From JAXLRU01 sp046330935 (lineage in GTDB: Bacteria; Actinomycetota; Actinomycetes; Actinomycetales; Kineosporiaceae), in assembly GCA_046330935.1 (NCBI GenBank), contig JAXLRU010000002.1:806001-870000 (forward strand): 64,000 nucleotides of DNA, given 5' to 3'. The notes beneath the pieces were generated by a model. The model saw only the letters and a program-made list of their open reading frames with translations. It was not told the origin of the DNA and did no database searches. The translations under genes and the position numbers were made by a program. Each line of letters opens with the position of its first letter. The first letter of the stretch is position 1. Below, piece after piece: positions 16,345-23,799 of this stretch.

Positions 16345-17952
16345 TCACAGGCGCGCGAGGGTGGCCTCCACCAGGCGCGATGCGATCCAGGGGTGGCCCG
16401 CCCAGTTGAGGTGCAGGTAGCTGGCATGCACCCAGCCCTGCACGAAGCCCTGCTTGCCGCCGAGGTCGAACTGCCACGCGGCCACCTCTCCCGAGGAGGG
16501 GTCGGTGCGGGTCCGGTGGAACTCGTGGCCCCGTACGGTGGCGCCGCGCTCGGCCAGCACGGAGTCCGACGGTGCGGTGGCCTCGCGGTATCCCGCGGTG
16601 ACGTTCGGCGTGGTCGAGGACATGATCGGCAGCCGGCCGATCATCGGGACGCCGTCCAGCCGCTGCCCCAGGTAGAGCAGGCCCCCGCACTCGGCGACGA
16701 TCGGGCCGTCGAACGACCACAGGTCCGACAGCAGCACGCGGTTGGCCGACAACGGCTCGGCGTGCTCCTCGGGGAAGCCGCCGCCGAGCACGACCGCCTT
16801 GGTGCGATCGGGCAGTCCGGGGGCCCGCAGGGGGTCGAACTCCACCACCCGCGCGCCCGCAGCCTCCAGCAGCTCGGTGTTCTCGGCGTAGGAGAAGGAG
16901 AACGCGGCGCCCCGGGCGACGGCGATCACCGGTCGCGAGTCGCGGTCCTGCCGCGCCTGGGCCATGGCCTCGGTGGGGGACCCCGACCAGCGAGCCGGCC
17001 CCGGGACGGGCACGTGCGCCGACGGCGCCCACTGGGACCCGGCCCGTGCGATCACGGGTCCGGACGGCGTGGCGGCGAGCTCGGCCTGGGGGTCCCAGCT
17101 GCCCGACCGCAGCGGGGGCGCGGACCGGGCCAACGCGAGCAGTGCCTCGAGGTCGACGGAGGCGGCGACGGCGTCGCCGAGCTGTCGGACCTGGGTGCGG
17201 GCCTGCGCCTCGCGTTCGGCCGTGGGCACCTGGCCCGCATGGGGTGAGGGAAGCGAGAGGGTGGCGTCCCGGCGCATGATGCCGAGCACGGGCGCGCCCA
17301 CCTCGGCCATCGCCTCGCGCAGGAGCCGCGTGTGCCGGTCGGAACCCGCGCAATTGAGGATCACCCCGGCCACGCGCACGCGAGAGTCGAAGCTGCGCAT
17401 GCCCAGCACGACGGCGGCGGCCGAGCGGGCCTGCGTGGAGACGTCGACGACCAGGACGACCGGGGCGTCCAGGAGCGCGGCCACGTGCGCCGTCGAGGCG
17501 AACCAGCCGTTGCCGACCCGGCCGTCGTGCAGGCCCATCGCGCCCTCGACCACGGCGACGTCGGCGAGGGTCGGGACCCGGGCGCCGTGCACGAACAGCG
17601 GGGCCACACGGTGCTCGCCCACCAGCCACGGGTCGAGATTGCGACCGGTGCGCCCGCAGGCGAGGGCGTGTGCCCCCGGGTCGAGGTAATCGGGCCCCAC
17701 CTTGTGCGGGCTGACCTTGAGGCCACGCGCGGTGAGCGCGGCCATGACGCCGACGGCGACGGTCGAGGTGCCCTGCCCGCTGGCGGGAGAGGCGAGGACG
17801 ACGCGGGGCAGCTCCCAGACGGGCGCGTCACCCGCGAGAGGGCTGGCGGCCGGGGCGGATGCGCGCGCAGGCGGAGTGGCGAAGGAGGGGCGCTGCCCGG
17901 GCACGGGGGGCGTGCCGAAGCCCGAGTACGGGTCGCGTCCGCCTGTGGTCAC
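16345..17952 (-). CDS. cobB: cobyrinate a,c-diamide synthase (CobB/CbiA family)
   Basis: 535 residues from GTG 17952, chosen because TCGGAG sits 6 nt upstream; ATG 18033 lacks any ribosome site and adds 27 residues. The N-terminal dethiobiotin-synthetase-like ATPase domain begins near residue 50 with a P-loop variant (ASPASGQGTSTVA) followed by HKVGPDYLDPGAH. The C-terminal class I glutamine amidotransferase-like domain has the nucleophile in PIVAECGGLLYLG and the His in VRGHEFHRT. The enzyme amidates the a and c side chains of cobyrinate with glutamine and ATP in cobalamin synthesis. The roughly 50-residue extension before the P-loop is unusual. No other cob genes are adjacent. Confidence 0.88.
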   Translation of the reverse strand: MTTGGRDPYSGFGTPPVPGQRPSFATPPARASAPAASPLAGDAPVWELPRVVLASPASGQGTSTVAVGVMAALTARGLKVSPHKVGPDYLDPGAHALACGRTGRNLDPWLVGEHRVAPLFVHGARVPTLADVAVVEGAMGLHDGRVGNGWFASTAHVAALLDAPVVLVVDVSTQARSAAAVVLGMRSFDSRVRVAGVILNCAGSDRHTRLLREAMAEVGAPVLGIMRRDATLSLPSPHAGQVPTAEREAQARTQVRQLGDAVAASVDLEALLALARSAPPLRSGSWDPQAELAATPSGPVIARAGSQWAPSAHVPVPGPARWSGSPTEAMAQARQDRDSRPVIAVARGAAFSFSYAENTELLEAAGARVVEFDPLRAPGLPDRTKAVVLGGGFPEEHAEPLSANRVLLSDLWSFDGPIVAECGGLLYLGQRLDGVPMIGRLPIMSSTTPNVTAGYREATAPSDSVLAERGATVRGHEFHRTRTDPSSGEVAAWQFDLGGKQGFVQGWVHASYLHLNWAGHPWIASRLVEATLARL

Positions 17953-18099
17953 GAGAGGCTCCGAGGGTCCGACCGGCCGGGCCGGCAGCTGCCGGGCGTG
18001 CCCGGGAGGGGATTGCCCCGTCTTCATCGGCATGAAGGGCGGCAGACCTGACGACGAAGTACGCGATTGAGCGGGAGCCCTGTCATCGCCCCTGGCCTA

Positions 18100-18117
18100 T
18101 ATCGGTCGCGGCCGATA
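18100..18117. promoter_or_regulatory. near-palindromic operator candidate upstream of SRPBCC-ArsR pair
   Basis: TATCGGTCGCGGCCGATA matches its reverse complement at 16 of 18 positions and lies 11 nt before the ATG of the SRPBCC gene, overlapping an AT-rich TATATC -10 candidate. An ArsR dimer encoded by the second gene could bind here for autoregulation. Confidence 0.45.
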
Positions 18118-18127
18118 CGGTGGAGTC

Positions 18128-18775
18128 ATGGACGACCTCGCCTCCCGCCTCGGCCTCGTGACCCGCGTCGCCGAGACCATCGACGTCGGCGGCCGCCCCT
18201 CCCGGCGCATCGTGCTCGAACGCACCTACGGCACCGACGCGCCCGACCTGTGGGACGCCGTCACGAACCCCGGGCGGATCCCCCGCTGGTTCCTGCCGGT
18301 CTCGGGCGACCTCGTGCCCGGGGGCACCTTCCAGCTCGAGGGGCACGCAGGAGGCACGATCGAGTCGTGCGAGCCGCCGCACCGGCTGCACCTGACCTGG
18401 GGGTCGGGTGGCGCCGAGCCGGTCGACGTCGTCGTCACGCTCGTCGAGGTCGAGGGCGGCACCCGGCTGCGGCTGGAGCAGCTCGGCCAGGTGCCCGAGG
18501 AGCTCTGGGAGCGTTTCGGGCCCTCCGCCACCGGCCTGGGCTGGGACTTCATGCTCGTCGGCCTCGGGGTGCACGTCGACACCCGCGCCGCCGTGGACCC
18601 TCAGGAGGCCATGGCCTGGATGGGCTCTCCCGACGGCGTCGCGTTCACCGAGGGGGCGGCCGCAGCCTGGCGTGACGCGGACGTCGTGGGCGGCACGGGG
18701 GTGGCGGACGCCGCGCGACGCATCGCGCACACGCTGGCGGTCTACCGCGGGGAGGAGGAGCCGCCGCAGTGGTGA
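18128..18775 (+). CDS. SRPBCC/AHSA1-domain protein
   Basis: 215 residues from ATG 18128. The fold-specific pattern of the Activator of Hsp90 ATPase homologue 1-like family is visible: RTYGTDAPDLWDAVTNPGRIPRWFLP at the start, then GGTFQLEG, CEPPHRLHLTW and a long C-terminal helix ending AHTLAVYRG. These proteins have a hydrophobic ligand cavity and in actinobacteria are commonly co-transcribed with an ArsR regulator, exactly as here with a short coding overlap. The ligand is unknown. Confidence 0.85.
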   Translation: MDDLASRLGLVTRVAETIDVGGRPSRRIVLERTYGTDAPDLWDAVTNPGRIPRWFLPVSGDLVPGGTFQLEGHAGGTIESCEPPHRLHLTWGSGGAEPVDVVVTLVEVEGGTRLRLEQLGQVPEELWERFGPSATGLGWDFMLVGLGVHVDTRAAVDPQEAMAWMGSPDGVAFTEGAAAAWRDADVVGGTGVADAARRIAHTLAVYRGEEEPPQW

Positions 18776-19242
18776 CCGATCCGTTCGCCGCCCTCGCGGA
18801 CCCGGTGCGCCGGTACGTGCTCGAGCTCCTCTCCGGGGGCGAGCGCAGTGCCGGGGAGCTGGTCGATGCGGTACGCGAGCGGTTCGGCCTGGCCCAGCCC
18901 ACCGTCTCGCAGCACCTGGCGGTCCTGCGCGGCGCCGGCCTCGTCGACGTCCGCGCGCAGGGATCGCGTCGGATCTACGCCACGCGCTCCACCGGGCTGA
19001 ACGTCGTCGCGGCGTGGCTCGACGCCGTCACGCCCGACTTCGCGCCCGCGCTCGACGCCCTGGCCACCGAGGTCGCCCGCGGCAAGCGGGACCGTCGCTC
19101 CCTGTGGACGGACGCCGCACCCGCTCCGGACGCTGCGCACGAGCCGGCTCGGGGCGCTGCGCACGAGCCGGCTCGGGGCGCTGCGCACGAGCCGGCTCGG
19201 GGCGCTGCGCACGAGCCGGCTCGGGGCGACCGCGCCTCCTGA
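18769..19242 (+). CDS. ArsR-family regulator with repetitive C-terminal tail
   Basis: 157 residues. Two adjacent GTG codons (18769 and 18772) follow GGAGGAGG; the second gives a 4-bp GTGA overlap with the SRPBCC stop. Residues 1-85 form a winged helix typical of ArsR (ALADPVRRYVLELLSGGERSAGELV, then QPTVSQHLAVLRGAGLVDVR). No metal-binding Cys cluster is present, consistent with the non-metal ArsR members paired with SRPBCC proteins. After residue 115 the protein ends in four perfect copies of an 8-residue unit (AAHEPARG), which is unusual and likely disordered. Confidence 0.87.
   Translation: MVTDPFAALADPVRRYVLELLSGGERSAGELVDAVRERFGLAQPTVSQHLAVLRGAGLVDVRAQGSRRIYATRSTGLNVVAAWLDAVTPDFAPALDALATEVARGKRDRRSLWTDAAPAPDAAHEPARGAAHEPARGAAHEPARGAAHEPARGDRAS
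19132..19227. repeat. four perfect 24-bp tandem repeats in the arsR-like gene
   Basis: Unit 19132-19155 is repeated at 19156, 19180 and 19204 without change. Each contains the 10-bp palindrome GAGCCGGCTC. In frame it adds AAHEPARG units to the regulator, so slippage changes tail length by 8 residues without a frameshift. Confidence 0.9.
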
Positions 19243-19320
19243 CCCCCAGCCGTTGTCCACGCGCGCATGACGGGGTGGGTGAAAGGGCAAGGAATGGTCC
19301 GGTGGTAGCGAGGAGGACCG

Positions 19321-20010
19321 ATGGACCAGACCCGTGAGCCCGGCCCCGTGCCTGGGCCGGCCGGCCCGCGCGACGGCTGGGACGAGGTGACCACGATGGT
19401 CGACGGCGTCGTCGACGCCCGCTCGCGCACGGCGCAGGAGCGCGACCGTCTGGCCGAGGCGCGCGAACGTGCCGCCGACGAGCGGGACCTCCTCGCCGAC
19501 GCCCGCGACCGGCTCGCCGATCTCCGCGACGAGATCGCCGACGAGCGCGACCAACGCGCCGACGAGCGGGACTTGGCCGCACGGGCGCGGCACGCCGTCG
19601 GGCTCCACCCCGGGCCCGACCGCGCCGAGCGCTCCGAGCAGGTGGACCACGTGCTGCGGCGCGCCGACGCGCGCGATCGCACCGCCGACGCCCGCGACGC
19701 CGACGCGCGCGCCCGCGACCTGCTCGCCGACGAGCGCGACCGCGTCGCCGGAACCGTGAGCGTGGCCGACGCCGCCCGCGAGCGTGGGCAGGCCGAGGTG
19801 GATCGCGACTGGGCCGCCCGCGACCGCGACCTCGGCGCCGGGGACCGTGCCGCGCTGATCGAGGCGCTCGCGCGCGCCGAGGCTCTGGCGGCCGAGATCA
19901 GGGCTGCTCGTGTCGCGCACGACTCGGCGCCCGGGCCCGCGCACGGGCCCGACCTCGTGTCCGACCAGCGGCCCGACCAGGGGTCCCGGTCGACGGAGGA
20001 CGAGGGCTAG
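19321..20010 (+). CDS. charged coiled-coil protein with ERD/ARD heptads
   Basis: 229 residues from ATG 19321 after GAGGAGG. Nearly all of residues 25-195 is a highly charged helix built from repeated A-x-E-R-D and A-D-x-R-D units (AQERDRLAEARERAADERD...), predicted to form long coiled coils. There is no membrane segment or signal peptide. The C-terminal 30 residues are Pro/Asp-rich and disordered. Similar proteins of unknown role are common in actinomycetes. It ends 1 bp before a convergent gene. Confidence 0.65.
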   Translation: MDQTREPGPVPGPAGPRDGWDEVTTMVDGVVDARSRTAQERDRLAEARERAADERDLLADARDRLADLRDEIADERDQRADERDLAARARHAVGLHPGPDRAERSEQVDHVLRRADARDRTADARDADARARDLLADERDRVAGTVSVADAARERGQAEVDRDWAARDRDLGAGDRAALIEALARAEALAAEIRAARVAHDSAPGPAHGPDLVSDQRPDQGSRSTEDEG

Positions 20011-20011
20011 C

Positions 20012-20626
20012 TCACGGCGTCCAGCGGTACCCGATGCCGCGGACGGTCTCCAGCGCCTGGGCGTGACCCGCGCCGAGCTTGCGACGCAGCCGCAGCACGT
20101 GGACGTCGACGGTGCGCGTCTCCATCGGCACCGCGGCGCCCCACACGGCCAGCAGCAGCGCGGACCGCGACACGATCCGGCGGGGCCGCGACCCGAGGTG
20201 GTCGAGCAGGTCGTACTCGCGGCGGGTGAGCTCGACCCGCTCGCCGTCGCGCAGCAGCACCTTCTCCCCGCGCAGCAGCACGAGACCCGGGCGCAGGTCG
20301 CGGGGCTCCACCGGCCGGGAGCGCGGTGCCGGCGCGGGGCGGCCCGCGCCGTCGCCGGGCACGGCACGCAGGGGGGTGCCGGTGCGTCCGGGCGAGGCCG
20401 CTCCCGTGCGTCCGCGCAGGTCGGGGAGGGCCACGACGACGCCGAGCACCTTCGCGCCGCGCGGCACCTCGTGCGGGGGCAGGACGACCAGCCGCTCCCC
20501 CTCCCCGGCGCGCACCGATGGGTGGATGCCCGGGCGGCGCAGTGCTTGAGGGGTGAGCGCGCGAGCGGCGGCGGCGGGCACGGCGGGGACGCCTGCGCTC
20601 AGGGCGGCGGAAGCGGCGGGGGTCAT
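20012..20626 (-). CDS. winged-helix (OmpR/PhoB C-terminal type) regulator without a receiver domain
   Basis: 204 residues from ATG 20626 with GAGGAGAT upstream; it overlaps the cysteine dioxygenase stop by 4 bp (ATGA). The C-terminal 95 residues are a Trans_reg_C winged helix (LTRREYDLLDHLGSRPRRIVSRSALLLAVWG, then TRTVDVHVLRLRRKLG and VRGIGYRW). The N-terminal 100 residues hold a short alpha/beta segment (RLVVLPPHEVPRGAKVLGVVVALPD) but no phosphoacceptor Asp pattern of a CheY domain. It probably controls the operon or sulfur genes. Third gene of the Cys-leader operon. Confidence 0.8.
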   Translation of the reverse strand: MTPAASAALSAGVPAVPAAAARALTPQALRRPGIHPSVRAGEGERLVVLPPHEVPRGAKVLGVVVALPDLRGRTGAASPGRTGTPLRAVPGDGAGRPAPAPRSRPVEPRDLRPGLVLLRGEKVLLRDGERVELTRREYDLLDHLGSRPRRIVSRSALLLAVWGAAVPMETRTVDVHVLRLRRKLGAGHAQALETVRGIGYRWTP

Positions 20627-21180
20627 CGCGATCTCCTCGAGGACGCGGCGGGACGCCGCTGCGGGTGGGTGGCGGTGGTGCCGGTGGTGCGGGTGGTGCT
20701 GTGGGCGAGTGCCTCGGCGGGCCCTCGGCGTCGCACGGGTTGGGTCGCGCTGAAGGCTCGGGCGACCACGTGCAGGCTGACGGCGGGCCCGGAGAGAGCG
20801 GCGAGCCCGTGCCGGTGGCCGGCGGCGAAGGGGTGGACCCGGCCCGGTTCGAGGACGCCCCCGCCCGCGCCCGGCACGTCCTCCAGGAGGACGCCCCTGA
20901 GCAGGGCGATCGCCCCGTGACCGTCGTGGGCGTGCAGGTCCCCGACCTGGCCGTGCTCCCACGCGTACAGCCACGCCTCCCAGCCCTCGCCCGAGGCGAC
21001 GCGCGTGCCCCAGGGCTGGTCGTCGTCGTCGGGTCCCAGGGGGCGTTCGGTCCTGGTGAGCGGCCGCTCGTCCGCGACGGCCAGCCACAGCGGGGCGCGG
21101 GTGGCGAGGCTGTCGGCGACGCCGGCCAGGCCCGCGGGGGTGAGCGGCACCCGGTCGGGCAGGCCGTGGGGCTCAGGCAT
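20623..21180 (-). CDS. cysteine dioxygenase-like cupin protein
   Basis: 185 residues from ATG 21180. The cupin pattern of bacterial cysteine dioxygenases is visible: metal ligands in GDLHAHDGHGAI (two His) and the later His in HPFAAGHRHGLAALSGPAVSLHVVA. Such enzymes oxidise L-cysteine to cysteine sulfinate with O2 and a mononuclear Fe. The C-terminal 30 residues are Thr/Arg-rich and overlap the next gene start. It overlaps the PIG-L deacetylase gene by 8 bp. Position behind a poly-Cys leader peptide strengthens the link to cysteine. Actual substrate (cysteine or another thiol) is not proven. Confidence 0.8.
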   Translation of the reverse strand: MPEPHGLPDRVPLTPAGLAGVADSLATRAPLWLAVADERPLTRTERPLGPDDDDQPWGTRVASGEGWEAWLYAWEHGQVGDLHAHDGHGAIALLRGVLLEDVPGAGGGVLEPGRVHPFAAGHRHGLAALSGPAVSLHVVARAFSATQPVRRRGPAEALAHSTTRTTGTTATHPQRRPAASSRRSR

Positions 21181-21988
21181 GGAGGACCTCCCGCTGGTGG
21201 GTGAGGGTGTCGGCGACGAGCCGGTCGAGGACGCCGGCGGGGCCCCGCCGCACGAACCACTCGGTGGCGTAGGCGGCGGCGAACGACGCGGGGGCGAGCC
21301 ACTCGGGCCCGATCTGGCTGGCGTGGGCGGCCATCGCGGCGTGCTTGACGGCGAGCTGGTCGGCCGTGGCGGTGACGGCCAGGTCGATCCAGCGGCCGGG
21401 CAGTCCCACCTCGGCGTCCCCGGCGGCGCCGTGCAGCACGTGGCGGGGGCCGCTGCGTAGCCGCGCGGTGTCGACGGTGGCCTCGTAGCCGGTGATGCCG
21501 GTCCGCTCCAGGGCCGCGGCACCGATCCGGTGCACCTGCACGTGGTCGACGTGGCCGTAGATGCCGCGCGAGTCGTAGTGGACGAGCGCGTCGGCCGACT
21601 CCGCCTCGATCAGGTGCGCCAGGCGCGCGGCCACCGTCCCGGCGTCGGCGGCGCCGAGCGTCCCGGGGTTCCAGGGGCCGCGGTGGGCGCCGGAGTCGCC
21701 GTAGCCCAGGACGACGAGGCGGGCGACGCCGAGCAGGTCGGCCGCGGCCTCGAGCTCCTGGACGCGCTGCTGCTGGAGGGTGCGGCCGCCCAGGTCGACG
21801 CGGGGGACGCCCGCGCCGCCGGTGGTGGCGGTGACGAGGACGACGCGGTGCCCGGCGTCGGCGAGCGCCCGGATCGTGGCGCCGGTGAAGATCGCCTCGT
21901 CGTCGGGGTGAGCGTGCAGGACGACGACCGTGGAGCGGCCGACCGTCTCGGTGGTGTGGCCGTGCAGGTGGCGGATGGTGCTGTTCAT
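21173..21988 (-). CDS. PIG-L/LmbE-family deacetylase (MshB/Mca-like)
   Basis: 271 residues from ATG 21988 (AGGGA upstream). The zinc site of the family is present: HAHPDDEAIFTGA near residue 25 and a second ligand motif in YGHVDHVQVH near residue 140. The family removes N-acetyl groups from GlcNAc-type substrates or cleaves mycothiol S-conjugates (MshB, Mca). Linkage to cysteine dioxygenase and a Cys-rich leader suggests a thiol-related substrate; this is inference. It is the first enzyme gene of a three-gene overlapping operon. Confidence 0.82.
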   Translation of the reverse strand: MNSTIRHLHGHTTETVGRSTVVVLHAHPDDEAIFTGATIRALADAGHRVVLVTATTGGAGVPRVDLGGRTLQQQRVQELEAAADLLGVARLVVLGYGDSGAHRGPWNPGTLGAADAGTVAARLAHLIEAESADALVHYDSRGIYGHVDHVQVHRIGAAALERTGITGYEATVDTARLRSGPRHVLHGAAGDAEVGLPGRWIDLAVTATADQLAVKHAAMAAHASQIGPEWLAPASFAAAYATEWFVRRGPAGVLDRLVADTLTHQREVLHA

Positions 21989-22030
21989 GACGTTGTCCCT
22001 GGTGGCGGGGCCACACCGGGGACGCGGCAG

Positions 22031-22054
22031 CCTCGGCGCACGGGGGCGCCGAGG
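22031..22054 (-). promoter_or_regulatory. hairpin between Cys leader peptide and deacetylase gene
   Basis: On the minus strand CCTCGGCGC and GCGCCGAGG form a perfect 9-bp stem with a 6-nt loop, 66 nt after the leader stop codon and about 43 nt before the deacetylase start. It is the likely attenuator element whose pairing could depend on ribosome position on the leader. Confidence 0.5.
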
Positions 22055-22119
22055 ATCGCGAAGGGAGAGGTTCCCCGGGTGGCGGGTCGTGTCCGCGCGC
22101 TGCGCGGGTGGACGTCGGG

Positions 22120-22203
22120 TCAGGCCACGGGGCGACAACAGCAGCAGTCACCCGCGGCCCGGGGACACACCGGGGAGCGGAAGGCCAGCTGCTGGTCGGA
22201 CAT
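22120..22203 (-). CDS. 27-residue leader peptide with four consecutive Cys codons
   Basis: An ORF starts at ATG 22203 and ends with TGA at 22120. The encoded MSDQQLAFRS... peptide finishes GDCCCCRPVA, with codons TGC TGC TGT TGT in a row plus one earlier Cys. It is 131 nt upstream of the PIG-L deacetylase gene in the same direction. Poly-Cys upstream ORFs are known in mycobacteria to sense cysteine by ribosome stalling, so this is a probable cysteine-responsive attenuator. A GGAG-type site (CATGGTGGAGCC on the minus strand) precedes the ATG. Confidence 0.8.
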   Translation of the reverse strand: MSDQQLAFRSPVCPRAAGDCCCCRPVA

Positions 22204-22340
22204 GGCTCCACCATGCCACGGCTGCTCGGCGGTCGTACAGCCCTTCGCAAAAGTTTGTTGACTGGAGTGGTGCTGTATCGGGGTGGGGGTGGCTGGGGCG
22301 CTCCGTGTGGCTGGGCGCTCGGGTCGCAGCACGTCGGGCT

Positions 22341-22425
22341 GCTGGGCGCCTCGGGTTGCTGGGCGCCTCGGGTTGCTGGGCGCCTCGGGTTGCTGGGCGC
22401 CTCGGGTTGCTGGGCGCCTCGGGTT
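22341..22425. repeat. five tandem copies of a 17-bp repeat
   Basis: GCTGGGCGCCTCGGGTT is repeated perfectly at 22341, 22358, 22375, 22392 and 22409. A 17-bp period shifts the reading frame at each copy, so it is not a coding repeat. It lies in the 811-bp gap between the Cys leader and the first GH9 gene. Confidence 0.9.
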
Positions 22426-22487
22426 GCCGCCGCGCTGCCTGGTCGCCTGCGCGGCTACCTCATTCCGTCCGGCTCGGTCTGACCTCG

Positions 22488-22681
22488 CTTTGGGGAGCAT
22501 CCCAGCGGTATGTCCGCGGCGAGCGTCCCCAAAGGCCGGTGAGGGGGTGGTGAGCGAGGTCCCTGAGGGCGCTGGCGCGGGTGAGCGGCGATGGCGCGGG
22601 GGACGGGTGCGGGTCGGCGGCATGGACCGCGCGGCTTTGGGGAGCGTCCCAGCGGTTTGTCCGCGGCGAGCGTCCCCAAAG
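22488..22681. repeat. two copies of a 47-bp palindromic repeat
   Basis: Copies at 22488-22534 and 22635-22681 differ at two positions. Each begins CTTTGGGGA and ends with its complement TCCCCAAAG, so each can form a 9-bp stem with a long loop. They resemble REP/MITE-like intergenic palindromes. No coding function is visible in the 100 bp between them. Confidence 0.8.
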
Positions 22682-23014
22682 GCGGGTGAGGATCGCGCTG
22701 TCACCCTCCGTCAGATAACGATGTCATCGCCGCAGGCGAACGCTCACACTCGGTGACCAGAGAAGGGTGCAGGCCTACGCGATCCGAGCCCGTCGCCATC
22801 GACGTGACGCACGGCACATCGCGCCGAGCGGCACCGTCCTGCGAAAACGCCAGCGGGGGACGCTCCGTCGGCGGATGTCACGTCCTCGAACGCTGTCGCA
22901 CGCGATCAGGCACGGCTACGGTCCGCGCGCCGCCGACCCGGAGTCGGCGACAGCCCGTGACCGGCGCCGGTCCCCCAGGCGCCGGGGGCGAGTGGGCGGA
23001 TCGAGGAGCGCGCG
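22682..23014. other. upstream region of the first GH9 gene
   Basis: No gene is visible. The 11-bp partial palindrome CGATGTCATCG at 22719-22729 recurs at 35155-35165 upstream of the CE3-GH5 gene and may be a shared regulatory site. No clear -35/-10 pair and no CebR-type TGGGAGCGCTCCCA box was seen. Confidence 0.35.
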
Positions 23015-23799
23015 GTGAGCAGGTTCAGAGCAGGGCGCTGGGTGGCGGTGGCGGCCGGGGCGGCGATGGCGGCGAGCGGGCTGGGGGCGGTCGCGACGAC
23101 GGCGACCGCGGCAGGTACCGCGGCCAGGGCGGCAGCGCCGACGCTGACGGCGACGCCGTACGCCGACCTCGCCAAGGCCCTGCAGATGTCGATCTACTTC
23201 TACGACGCCGAGAAGTCGGGGCCCGCTCGCAGCCTGGGCCGCCAGCCGCTGGAGTGGCGCGACGACTCCGAGCCGATCGACGCCCACATCCCGTTGACCC
23301 CCGGCACGAAGGACTCGGGAGGTGTCGTCGAGCAGGGGACGAACCTGCCGGCGTCGTTCATCAGCACCTACAAGAACGTCCTCGACCCTGACGGCGACGG
23401 CACGCTGGACCTGTCGAGGGGATTCCACGACGCGGGTGACCACGTGAAGTTCGGCCTCCCCCAGGGGTACGCCGCGAGCACCCTGGCGTGGGGGTTGTAC
23501 GAGTTCAAGGACGCGTACGTGAAGACGGGCACCTACGCCCATCTCATGGACAACCTCGCCTGGTTCACCGACTACTTCCTGAAGTCGACGTTCCGCGACA
23601 AGGACGGAAAGGTCATCGCCTTCGCCTACCAGGTGGGAAACGGCTCCGCCGACCACGGCTACTGGGGGCCCTCGGAGTTCCAGGACACCCCGCGCGGGGC
23701 GATGTTCGCCTACCTCGGCGCGGGCGCCTCGGACCAGGTGGCGCAGGCCTCGGCGTCCCTGACCGCCATGTCCCTGCTCAGCGAGGACCCGGCGTATGC

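Noticed and set aside
22341..22425. Regular 17-bp array considered as a CRISPR array
   Set aside because: Units are directly adjacent with no spacers, and no cas genes are in the window.
22266..22756. Short plus-strand open frames of Gly/Ala/Arg-rich repeats before the GH9 gene
   Set aside because: They are translations of the tandem and palindromic repeats in shifting frames, without ribosome sites.
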